Shown: positions 1 to 5,686, numbered from the stretch's first letter. The stretch: DNA of 5,686 bases from Methanobacteriota archaeon (GCA_005878995.1 VBME01000204.1:1-5686); one strand, 5' to 3'. Notes: generated by a model not told the origin, from the letters alone. Translations and numbers: made by a program.

Positions 1-258
1 GCGTCCGAGGGAGAGTGGACCGCGGGACTCCCGGCGTACGTCTGGGTCCTCGGCGCGGGCGTGTCGCTCCTGTCGACGATCCTGATCGTGATGGCGCTCT
101 TGCCCGTCCTGGCCGGCGGTCTGCTCGGGTCGACGTTCACCTCCGGCGTCGTCGGCAAGCTGCTTGTTGCGCCGAACGTGATGCTGTCGGGCTACCTTTC
201 AAGCCTTCAATTGGGCCGATCGCTAAGGGCCGCACGACGGGCGAGTGCCGCCGGCTAG
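1..258 (+). CDS. C-terminal part of an unrecognised membrane protein (5' end outside window)
   Basis: Frame 1 is open from the left edge to a TAG at 256-258 and gives 85 residues, so the start and most of the protein are missing. The visible part begins with a short hydrophilic stretch (ASEGEWTAG). A strongly hydrophobic segment follows at about residues 13-42 (YVWVLGAGVSLL...VLAGGLLG), long enough for one membrane helix and possibly part of a hairpin. A second, weaker hydrophobic stretch lies at about 45-68. The tail GRSLRAARRASAAG is arginine-rich, which by the positive-inside rule suggests a cytoplasmic C-terminus. Codons are rich in G or C at the third position, as in the other real genes here. 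I do not recognise the family; permease, transporter subunit or membrane-anchored enzyme are all possible. The stop overlaps that of the convergent gene at 255-926. Confidence 0.6.
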   Translation, partial: ASEGEWTAGLPAYVWVLGAGVSLLSTILIVMALLPVLAGGLLGSTFTSGVVGKLLVAPNVMLSGYLSSLQLGRSLRAARRASAAG

Positions 259-926
259 GCGTTCGAGCAGTAGGTGTCCCAGTACGGGAACGTAGGGGAG
301 GTCTGGCCCGTGCAGATTTTTACCTGGGAGTAGGTGAACGGCCCTTGCGGCGAGCCGGAAGAGGGGATGCTGACCCACGTGATGATCGGGGTGATGCGGA
401 ACGAGTCGGTCGTCGTGAGCCTCAGGACGTTGCCGGAGAAGGGCCCCGAGAACGAGACCGTGACCGTCGCCCCCGCGGGAATGAGCAAGGGGACGGGAAT
501 CGTGATGTTCGTGTCCAACCGGCCATCCGTGAGACGGGTCCCGGGCGCCAGCGATTGAATCCGCGCCGTGGCCACGGTGATCCGGGTGGCGGTCGAGGCA
601 TGGTTGGTCACCGTCATGATTCCAAGGATTTTCCCGGTCGGTCCGGATGGGTGGACGACGTTCTGGACTTGGGCGGTGATCGTGAGGTTGCCGTCGTTGA
701 GGATCGTGACGGTCATGTGCAGCAGGCCGGGTGCCGCCATCGCCGTGACCATGAGGACGACGGAGAGGATTGGAAGAGGCGCGAGAAATCGCTTGAGGCC
801 CCATGGCGCCCGTCGAATCGATGTTGTGGTTGCGGTTCGCATGGAGGCAATCCCATCTGGAGCTCGAAGTGCGGGCATCCCGTCCGCGCACCCGATCGCT
901 CCGGACCACCACCGGATCTTCCGCAT
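255..926 (-). CDS. Membrane-anchored or secreted beta-rich protein of unknown function
   Basis: The longest reading is 223 residues. One hydrophobic segment at residues 47-69 (FLAPLPILSVVLMVTAMA...) follows a basic stretch (RRAPWGLKR), as in a signal peptide or N-terminal anchor. The rest is rich in T, V, I, S and G in alternating patterns typical of an extracellular beta-sandwich. It carries two N-glycosylation sequons (NLT, NIT) and a cysteine pair near the C-terminus (C205, C220) that could form a disulfide. Third codon positions become almost all G or C from the hydrophobic segment onward, which supports coding on this strand. The start is uncertain: ATG at 926, 878 (residue 17) and 842 (residue 29) are all possible, none with a clear Shine-Dalgarno. 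Residue 29 gives the most normal signal peptide, and a TATA-like box overlaps the first ATG. No family is recognised; the spacing of strands loosely recalls CARDB or LEA14-like sandwiches, which is only a guess. Confidence 0.72.
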   Translation of the reverse strand: MRKIRWWSGAIGCADGMPALRAPDGIASMRTATTTSIRRAPWGLKRFLAPLPILSVVLMVTAMAAPGLLHMTVTILNDGNLTITAQVQNVVHPSGPTGKILGIMTVTNHASTATRITVATARIQSLAPGTRLTDGRLDTNITIPVPLLIPAGATVTVSFSGPFSGNVLRLTTTDSFRITPIITWVSIPSSGSPQGPFTYSQVKICTGQTSPTFPYWDTYCSNA

Positions 927-930
927 ATAA
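924..930 (-). promoter_or_regulatory. TATA-like box overlapping the first ATG of the 255-926 gene
   Basis: On the minus strand the sequence reads GGTTATATGC, an isolated AT-rich octamer in GC-rich surroundings. An archaeal TATA box lies about 25-30 bases before the transcription start, so transcription would begin near base 900. That would leave the ATG at 926 outside the transcript and favour ATG 878 or 842. This is inference from one motif match. Confidence 0.3.
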
Positions 931-940
931 CCGTTCCGGC

Positions 941-951
941 GAAAGGAGGGG
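941..951 (+). promoter_or_regulatory. Orphan Shine-Dalgarno-like tract
   Basis: The tract GAAAGGAGGGG is the best match to an anti-16S core on the plus strand of this region. The nearest downstream ATG (970) is about 20 bases away, too far for normal initiation. A TTG at 956-958 is well spaced but opens only a 14-codon frame. It may be chance, the start of a tiny peptide, or part of the promoter region of the minus-strand gene, where it reads as a pyrimidine tract. Confidence 0.2.
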
Positions 952-1348
952 CTACTTGTCGCTCATCTCATGGGTGGGAGTGGACCAGAGGATTCCGTGA
1001 TCTGGACACCGCGCTCGGAAATTCAGCACGCCCTTGAATCGCGGCCGCCGAGGAAGGCAGTCAGGGATTTCTTCGTTCAGACGCCGTCGCGCTCCCGCCG
1101 CCGGCACAGGAATGCACAGATCGTATTCGACGATTCGGGGGTCAGTCTTGGTTCGCCAACAGAAGGATGCCGAGCCAACAGTGTGCACATCAGACCAAGC
1201 ACATCATGGCAAAACGCTATTATCCTCGGGGGGAAAACCTTGCGACTCATCACGACGCTGCTGGCGCGCGATTTTCTGAAGGACCGGCAGAGTCCGATCG
1301 CTCAGAACGTCCAAGAGGTTGAATCTACCCTCGATGACAAAAACCGCT

Positions 1349-1366
1349 CCAAAGATAGCATATACG
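1349..1366 (+). promoter_or_regulatory. Putative BRE/TATA promoter of the 1397-1717 gene
   Basis: A purine stretch CCAAAGATA (1349-1357) that could act as a BRE is followed by GCATATAC (1359-1366). The AT-rich core is centred about 35 bases before the ATG at 1397. Transcription would start around 1388, giving a very short leader. This supports ATG 1397 over the upstream TTG 1319 or ATG 1334. Confidence 0.35.
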
Positions 1367-1396
1367 ACGCACACCGATGATTCACTGGAGACGGCT

Positions 1397-1717
1397 ATGG
1401 AGGAGCGACCGGTTTCTATCGAAGAGGGCCTGGAGCCCGTCGCGGCGCCGTATGTGCGGTTCTCCGCGGGTCTTCAGGCGGTCCGAGGATATCGCCTCGA
1501 CGAGGACGGAGACTCGTTGTCGCTCGCGTTCGAACCGTGGTTTGTCGAGTCGGAGAATCCCCTTTCCGTCCCCTGCGTGCGAATCACGTTCCACCGGGTG
1601 GGCGATCGAATCCTCCTGGACCGCTTCGTCATCGAGGATGCGGACGAGAGGAGGTCCGTGAACATCGATGCCGCCCACGATGCGCTGCAGGCCTGGATGG
1701 ATTACATGTCAGGCTAA
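1397..1717 (+). CDS. Small acidic protein of unknown function
   Basis: The product is 106 residues from ATG 1397. GGAG at 1387-1390 lies six bases upstream and a TATA-like box about 35 bases upstream, which is why I prefer this start. The frame is open further up, with alternatives at ATG 1334 (127 residues) and TTG 1319 (132 residues). The protein is acidic and soluble, with no signal peptide or membrane segment. The middle has alternating hydrophobic residues that suggest beta strands (YVRFSAGLQAVRGYRLDEDG, then LSLAFEPWF, then VRITFHRVGDRILLDRFVI). The end is helical (IDAAHDALQAWMDYMSG). No catalytic motif or cysteine cluster is visible. I do not recognise the family. It converges on the Roadblock gene with 80 bases between, and I see no clear terminator there beyond a 5-bp stem (1752-1756 with 1760-1764). 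Confidence 0.6.
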   Translation: MEERPVSIEEGLEPVAAPYVRFSAGLQAVRGYRLDEDGDSLSLAFEPWFVESENPLSVPCVRITFHRVGDRILLDRFVIEDADERRSVNIDAAHDALQAWMDYMSG

Positions 1718-1797
1718 GGACGACTCTCCCTCCGCTGGAATTTGTGCTGCCATTGTCCCACAATCAGAACGCGTGCAAGTGGGATCCCCGACGAGGC

Positions 1798-2205
1798 TCA
1801 CGGAGCTCGGAGCTGGTCCGATCCGGTTCCCGTTCGGGCAGACGAAAGCGGAGGAAGGCGTCGAACGATCCGTTCTGTGACCGATCGCAGCGCGACATCG
1901 CTCGTCCGCGCCGAAGCAACAACGAGGATCGCGACGTTCGGGTTCAGCTTCAATCCGAGAACCCTCCGACTGTCCACGAGGAGCGCGATCTCGCGCGGAC
2001 TTTCCACGCCAAGCGCCGTGCTCATCGTCTCGATTGACCCGATCAGCGTGGCGGCCATCACGGTCAGGACCTCGAGAGGGACGTCGTTCCGAGTCCAAGC
2101 GGCGAGCAACCTCCCGGTCCGGGTAAACAGGACGACGGCCTCGAGCGGGTCGTTCGGTTCGACCAGCGATGCCAGGTCAATCGGAGTCGGCGTCGAGGCG
2201 GACAT
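1798..2205 (-). CDS. Roadblock/LC7 domain protein
   Basis: This 135-residue protein fits the Roadblock/LC7 fold (MglB-like) over about residues 20-117. A beta hairpin (EAVVLFTRTGRLLAAW, 22-37) is followed by a long amphipathic helix (about 43-66). Two more strands then contain REIALLVDSRRVLGLKL and NVAILVVAS (about 71-98), and a final helix has SVTERIVRRL. The length and order are typical of stand-alone archaeal members. Such proteins dimerise and commonly act as regulators or scaffolds of small Ras-like GTPases in the cytoplasm. No GTPase gene is present in this window, so the partner is unknown. The tail after residue 117 (PPLSSARTGTGSDQLRAP) looks disordered. The ATG at 2205 has no Shine-Dalgarno; a TATA-like CCTTTTAGCC about 38 bases upstream suggests a very short leader. 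The call is from pattern recognition, without a profile search. Confidence 0.82.
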   Translation of the reverse strand: MSASTPTPIDLASLVEPNDPLEAVVLFTRTGRLLAAWTRNDVPLEVLTVMAATLIGSIETMSTALGVESPREIALLVDSRRVLGLKLNPNVAILVVASARTSDVALRSVTERIVRRLPPLSSARTGTGSDQLRAP

Positions 2206-2238
2206 CTTCGGATTCCACGGCTGGTGTCCGCGCCGGAG

Positions 2239-2247
2239 GCTAAAAGG
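2239..2247 (-). promoter_or_regulatory. Putative TATA-like element of the Roadblock gene
   Basis: On the minus strand this reads CCTTTTAGC, centred about 38 bases before ATG 2205. It is one of few AT-rich stretches in the intergenic region. A dyad GGTC-N4-GACC (2246-2257) lies directly next to it on the upstream side. A second AT-rich candidate lies at 2269-2279 (plus strand TGCAAATAATG). Confidence 0.28.
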
Positions 2248-2488
2248 TCGAAGGACCGACTATCAGTTGTGCAAATAATGGCACCGCTCCGGCCGGTCAA
2301 GGACCGCGACGAGACGATCTCAGGAACGCCAAAAGAGTTCAACGCCTCGCCTCACCGCGTCTACCGCCATGGTCGCTCCGGGCAAAAGTGCCCGCCGGTC
2401 GTGGGCCTCGCCAGGCGAACGGTCCGTGATTCCCGAATCGAGAATCGGTGGGGACGGGAAGGTTCATGCCCGATGCCGCCCCTAAAGC

Positions 2489-2519
2489 CAGGTCCAAAGT
2501 CCCGTCTGCTTTGGACCTG
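2489..2519 (+). repeat. Perfect 11-bp inverted repeat (hairpin) before the phosphoesterase
   Basis: CAGGTCCAAAG (2489-2499) pairs perfectly with CTTTGGACCTG (2509-2519) around a 9-base loop. The right arm ends three bases before an ATG at 2523. It is not followed by a T-tract, so an intrinsic terminator is unlikely. An operator for a dimeric regulator or an RNA hairpin controlling translation fits better. The GGTCC/GGACC core resembles the two dyads further upstream. Confidence 0.55.
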
Positions 2520-2563
2520 CTCATGGCGAAAAGGGGGAGGAGACGAGGGTAGCAAGAGCGCTA

Positions 2564-5500
2564 GTGCCAACGTTGCTCGCGTTGGCAGTTCTCCTCCTTG
2601 CGCCAATCAGTGGCGCCCGGACGCCAATCCTTTCTGCTCGGTTCGCGGCGCACGCGCCATCCCATGGAATTGGCGGCGACAGTGTGGCGGTCAGCTTTGG
2701 CCCCGGCGGCCTCGCGGGCGGAGCGGCGCACCTGGGAGACGCAACGATCTGTCCTCACGGAGACCCAGACGGAGGTGGGACTTGCGTCGTGGTGCGGAGA
2801 GTCGTATCCGGGGGCTCGTTGGCAACCGGCGCGTCCCAACCCACGCCCCAGGGGCGGGTGTACGCCTCCGCATCGTTCGGGGGTGCCGACTTCGTCAGCT
2901 CGAGCGCCGCTGATGCGATCCCGAGAGCCGCATCCGCCCAGGGCGAGGGATCGGCCGCCTCGGCACCAAACGGGGCTTTCTTCGACTACGTCGTAATCAT
3001 CCTGATGGAAAATCACGCCATCTGCGACATCCTGACGTCGTGCGGGGGTGCGGGACCGTACGAGACGAGCCTCGCGAACGCGTACGGCCTCGCAACCGAG
3101 TACGTCGACTGTACCCGTCCGAGCCTTCCCAACTATCTCTGCCTCACGGGCGGCTCGACTTTTGGCTGCACCGGGTACGACGGCGGCCCGCACTCCAACA
3201 ATTGCACGAACCTGGCCTGGAGGTCGCTAAACATCGTCGATCGACTCGGGGCGGCGAACCTGAGTTGGAAGGCGTACATGGAGAATATGCCGAGTAACTG
3301 CTACGGCACCAACAACGGGAGCTATGTCGTGCGTCACAATCCCTTCGTCTACTACGGCGATATCGCAAGCAATACAACGCAGTGCGCACGCGTGATCCCG
3401 GCGGGAATCGGCGACGACGCCTTCCTCGACGACCTCGCGTCGACGTCGAACGCGTCGAATTACATGTGGTTGAGTCCGAACATCTGCAACGACATGCACA
3501 ACTGCAACGTGACGACGGGGGACGGGTATCTTGCCAACTTGGTCCCCCAGATCCTCAACAGCACGGTGTTCACGACGCAGAGGGCCGCGCTGTTCATCAC
3601 CTTCGATGAGGACAGCAAGGGGAAAGGCGCACCCGCGATGTATTCGGTCTGGGCCGGACCGACGGTCAAGACGAGCTATTCGTCCTCGATTGACTATAAC
3701 CATAGTTCCCTCCTCGCCACAATCGAGGCGAATTGGAATCTGCCGCCCCTGACCGCCAACGACTCGGGGGCCGCCAACATGAGCGAGTTCTTCGTCGGTT
3801 TCCCGAGCCCGCCGGGCCATCCCGCGGCCCGCTTCACCTATTCGCCATCTTGGCCGCAGCCGGACGGGACGGTGACGTTCAACGGGTCGGCCTCCTCCGA
3901 TCCGAACCCGAACGCCACGTTGCAGTACCGGTGGGACTGGACGAACGACCGGAGGTGGGACACCCCTTGGTCGACGTCGCCGGTCGCGCGTCACGCATAC
4001 GGAACCCCGGGGACGTACACGGCCGTGCTCCAGGTGAATGACACGCTCGGACTCCTGGACGACGCGGCCCAGCAGCTCCGGGTCGACGGGTCCCCGCCGA
4101 TCACGACCGCCGCGCTCAGCGGACCGAGCGGCCTCAACGGCTGGTACACCGGGAACGTGACCGTCGGCCTTGCGGCGACGGACGACGTCAGCGGTGTCGC
4201 TTGGACGAATTACAGCGTGGACAATGGCGCCTGGCAGACCTATGCCGGTGCGTTCCTCGTCACGGGTGACGGAGACCACAGCCTCTCGTATTTCTCGACG
4301 GACAATGCGGGCAACATCGAAGCGACGAAGGCGATGGAGATCAAGGTCGACGGGACTCCTCCCGTCACCTCGACCGCGTTCCGCGGGACCGTGAACGGGA
4401 GCACGTTCCTCACGCCGATCAACGTGACCTTGCTGCCCTCGGACGTCGGGTCCGGGGTCGCGTGGACCCGGTACAACGAGGATGGTGGCCCGTGGACGAC
4501 GTACGCCGCGCCGTTCAATGTTAGCAACACCGGTTCGCACCAGGTCCGCTACGACTCCCTCGACGTGGCCGGAAACCCTGAGCCGACGAACGGCTTCGAT
4601 GTCGTCAACGGAACGATCAGTGGCTTCGAAGGCCTGTCCTCGAAGGCTCTCTTCGTCGGGACCTCCGGCTCCGCCGGTTGGTACACCTCCGCGGTGAATG
4701 TGACCCTCGCCCTGGTGAACGGGACCTCTCCCCCGGACTTCATCGTCTATCGAGTCGACGGGAGCCCTTGGAGGACGTACGCCGATGCCTTCGTGCTGAA
4801 CGGGGACGGGGTTCATACCCTCGACTACAATGCGACGAACGGTGCGGGTCTCGACGAGGTGACCCGTCACGCAATGGTCAAGATCGACACCACGCCGCCC
4901 GCGACCATCGCCACCTTCGCGGGAATCCCAGGGAATAACGGTTGGTTCACGTCCAACGTGACAGTCCGCTTGGATGCGACGGACGCTTCGAGCGGCGTCG
5001 CGGCCATTCACTATCGGGTGGACGACGGCCCCTGGCAAGACTACACCGGTGCGTTCATCCTGGTCGAAGGCCGTCACGCCCTCGCATACTACGCGGTCGA
5101 TGTCGCGGGCCTCGTTGAGGCCGAGCATTCGGCAAGCATCTTGATCGACACGACGCCGCCGACGACGACGGCCGTCCTCTCCGGGACCTTGGGCTCGAAC
5201 GGCTGGTACATCTCGAACGTGACGGTCTCCCTGAATGCGACGGATGCCTCCAGCGGGGTTGCGAGCATCTTCTATCGGGTGGACAGTGGCCCCTGGGAAA
5301 CCTACACGGGTTGGTTTTCTCTCGGCGACGGCCGCCATGCCGTCGAGTACTACGCGACCGATCGGGCGGGAAATGCCGAACCCGCCACCTCGAGAAATAT
5401 TTCGATCGACACGATGCCTCCCCAGTCCACGATCACCGTCACGGGGACGCTGGGCGGGGACGGCTGGTACATCTCCAACGTGACGATTTCCCTCGCCGCC

Positions 5501-5686
5501 ACGGACGCGACGAGCGGGGTGGCGAGCATTACCTATCGCCTCGACAGCGGATCGTGGCAGACATATGGGATTCCATTCTCTCTCACCGACGGTCGGCATA
5601 CGCTCCAGTACTTCGCGACCGACATCGCCGGCAACGTGGAAGCCCCCCACTCCGTGAGTATCGCGATCGACACGACGCCCCCGGTG
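2564..5686 (+). CDS. Secreted phosphoesterase (PF04185-like) with PKD domain and Ig-like repeats, 3' end outside window
   Basis: The frame is open from 2486 to the right edge with no stop, 1041 codons if counted from GTG 2564. A hydrophobic signal peptide opens the protein (LLALAVLLLAPISGA, likely cut near residue 18), then a G/A/S-rich linker. The phosphoesterase domain spans about residues 140-400. Its motifs are MENH (E149, N150), RPSLPNYL (185-192), SPNICNDMH (D310, H312), FITFDED (D348, E349) and YNHSSLLATIE (H380). In the acid phosphatase/phospholipase C family such EN and DE pairs bind metal and a Ser or Thr is the nucleophile; S187 is my candidate. About ten cysteines in this domain suggest disulfides outside the cell. 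A PKD domain (about 424-507) and Ig-like or OmpL47-type repeats follow from residue 508. N-glycosylation sequons are frequent. The substrate is unknown: phosphate monoesters or phospholipids are possible. The start is uncertain because no in-frame ATG precedes the signal peptide. Confidence 0.85.
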   Translation, partial: MPTLLALAVLLLAPISGARTPILSARFAAHAPSHGIGGDSVAVSFGPGGLAGGAAHLGDATICPHGDPDGGGTCVVVRRVVSGGSLATGASQPTPQGRVYASASFGGADFVSSSAADAIPRAASAQGEGSAASAPNGAFFDYVVIILMENHAICDILTSCGGAGPYETSLANAYGLATEYVDCTRPSLPNYLCLTGGSTFGCTGYDGGPHSNNCTNLAWRSLNIVDRLGAANLSWKAYMENMPSNCYGTNNGSYVVRHNPFVYYGDIASNTTQCARVIPAGIGDDAFLDDLASTSNASNYMWLSPNICNDMHNCNVTTGDGYLANLVPQILNSTVFTTQRAALFITFDEDSKGKGAPAMYSVWAGPTVKTSYSSSIDYNHSSLLATIEANWNLPPLTANDSGAANMSEFFVGFPSPPGHPAARFTYSPSWPQPDGTVTFNGSASSDPNPNATLQYRWDWTNDRRWDTPWSTSPVARHAYGTPGTYTAVLQVNDTLGLLDDAAQQLRVDGSPPITTAALSGPSGLNGWYTGNVTVGLAATDDVSGVAWTNYSVDNGAWQTYAGAFLVTGDGDHSLSYFSTDNAGNIEATKAMEIKVDGTPPVTSTAFRGTVNGSTFLTPINVTLLPSDVGSGVAWTRYNEDGGPWTTYAAPFNVSNTGSHQVRYDSLDVAGNPEPTNGFDVVNGTISGFEGLSSKALFVGTSGSAGWYTSAVNVTLALVNGTSPPDFIVYRVDGSPWRTYADAFVLNGDGVHTLDYNATNGAGLDEVTRHAMVKIDTTPPATIATFAGIPGNNGWFTSNVTVRLDATDASSGVAAIHYRVDDGPWQDYTGAFILVEGRHALAYYAVDVAGLVEAEHSASILIDTTPPTTTAVLSGTLGSNGWYISNVTVSLNATDASSGVASIFYRVDSGPWETYTGWFSLGDGRHAVEYYATDRAGNAEPATSRNISIDTMPPQSTITVTGTLGGDGWYISNVTISLAATDATSGVASITYRLDSGSWQTYGIPFSLTDGRHTLQYFATDIAGNVEAPHSVSIAIDTTPPV
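4085..5686 (+). repeat. Tandem Ig-like repeats of about 87 codons within the phosphoesterase gene
   Basis: Units begin at 4085, 4349, about 4613, 4886, 5147, 5408 and 5669 (the last cut by the edge). From 4886 the period is exactly 261 bases; earlier units are 264 and about 273. Each unit has the pattern D-T-T-P-P, then NGWYxSNVTVxLxATD, SGVAxIxYRVDxGPW, xTYxxxFxLxDGRH, and YYATDxAGNxE. The third unit is divergent and lacks the DTTPP opening. The repeats resemble bacterial and archaeal Ig-like or OmpL47-type surface domains and probably form a stalk holding the enzyme away from the cell. Confidence 0.85.

Larger units (their letters stand above)
927..1396. other. Gene-poor intergenic stretch
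   Basis: No convincing gene is seen in these 470 bases. Open frames exist on both strands (970-1380 plus, 952-1188 minus), but neither product resembles a known family. In 970-1236 the G+C content of the three codon positions, counted by hand, is flat (about 57, 56 and 62%), unlike coding DNA. The last part, 1237-1380 in the same frame, is different (about 60, 36 and 66%), a coding-like pattern. It could be a remnant or a tiny gene of about 46 codons starting at TTG 1240 after a purine-rich GGGGGGAAAA tract and ending at TGA 1378-1380. A strong Shine-Dalgarno-like tract lies at 941-951 without an obvious partner. Confidence 0.5.
2206..2563. other. Divergent intergenic region with dyad motifs
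   Basis: This stretch separates the Roadblock gene (minus) from the phosphoesterase (plus). Open frames crossing it give arginine- and proline-rich products with no family resemblance and are not called. It contains two similar dyads, GGTCGAAGGACC (2246-2257) and CGGTCAAGGACCG (2294-2306), about 49 bases apart, an 11-bp hairpin at 2489-2519, and the problematic start region of the phosphoesterase. It should hold both promoters, but no strong plus-strand TATA box close to the phosphoesterase start is evident. CCTAAAGC near 2482 is the best weak candidate. Confidence 0.5.

Noticed and set aside
15..1037. Plus-strand open frame of 340 codons
   Set aside because: It crosses the first gene's end and lies antisense to the 255-926 gene. 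The product is an arginine-, glycine- and aspartate-rich shadow with no domain, while the minus strand gives a normal anchored protein.
952..1188. Minus-strand frame of 78 codons upstream of the 255-926 gene
   Set aside because: Its position would suit an operon, but codon-position composition is weak (about 62, 54 and 64%), there is no Shine-Dalgarno or recognisable motif, and the opposite strand is equally open.
970..1380. Full 136-codon plus-strand frame
   Set aside because: Codon-position composition is flat over its first two thirds, the Shine-Dalgarno-like tract is about 20 bases away, and no family is recognisable. Only the last part is kept as a possible small coding stretch.
1752..1764. 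Small stem ATTGT-CCC-ACAAT between the convergent genes as a terminator
   Set aside because: The stem has only five weak pairs and no adjoining T-tract, so it cannot be separated from chance.
2224..2913. Plus-strand frame of 229 codons overlapping the phosphoesterase start
   Set aside because: It is in a different frame from the signal peptide and catalytic domain, is rich in R, P, G and W, and has no domain.
2561..3193. Minus-strand frame of 210 codons
   Set aside because: It is antisense to the signal peptide, linker and first catalytic motifs of the phosphoesterase, and its composition is typical of a shadow frame.
3227..5650. Very long antisense open frame of 807 codons
   Set aside because: It lies wholly opposite the phosphoesterase, whose catalytic motifs, PKD domain and repeats are clear. 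Its R/G/V/D-rich product resembles no family, and such open antisense frames are expected opposite GC-rich genes with strong third-position bias and periodic repeats.
4085..5686. Tandem array as a CRISPR or DNA satellite
   Set aside because: The units are 261 bases, stay in frame and encode conserved protein motifs, so this is a protein-domain repeat and not a repeat-spacer array.

Overview
The window looks like a piece of a GC-rich archaeal genome, most likely from a Thermoplasmatota-type lineage. The archaeal reading rests on a stand-alone Roadblock/LC7 protein, AT-rich TATA-like boxes 35-40 bases before probable starts, few Shine-Dalgarno sites, and a secreted enzyme joined to PKD and Ig-like repeats full of N-glycosylation sequons. 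The phylum is inference only; there is no rRNA or marker gene here.

Layout: (1) bases 1-258 (+) hold the C-terminal end of an unrecognised membrane protein. (2) Bases 255-926 (-) encode a membrane-anchored or secreted beta-rich protein whose stop codon overlaps the stop of the first gene tail to tail. (3) Bases 927-1396 hold no convincing gene, only an orphan Shine-Dalgarno-like tract, a short stretch with coding-like base composition and a probable promoter. (4) Bases 1397-1717 (+) encode a small acidic protein of unknown function. (5) Bases 1798-2205 (-) encode a Roadblock/LC7 protein, convergent with the preceding gene. (6) Bases 2206-2563 are a divergent intergenic region with dyad-symmetric motifs and a perfect 11-bp hairpin. 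(7) From about 2564 to the right edge (+) runs the main gene, a large secreted phosphoesterase (PF04185-like) followed by a PKD domain and at least six Ig-like repeats of about 87 residues. It has no stop codon and continues beyond the window.

The genes do not form an obvious pathway. Two products (the minus-strand anchored protein and the phosphoesterase) are predicted to sit outside the membrane, the first gene is a membrane protein, and the Roadblock protein is a cytoplasmic regulator candidate. The most unusual points are the defective-looking start region of the phosphoesterase and the strictly periodic distal repeats, each with a sequon at the same position. I see no CRISPR array, tRNA, rRNA, insertion sequence or clear defence system.
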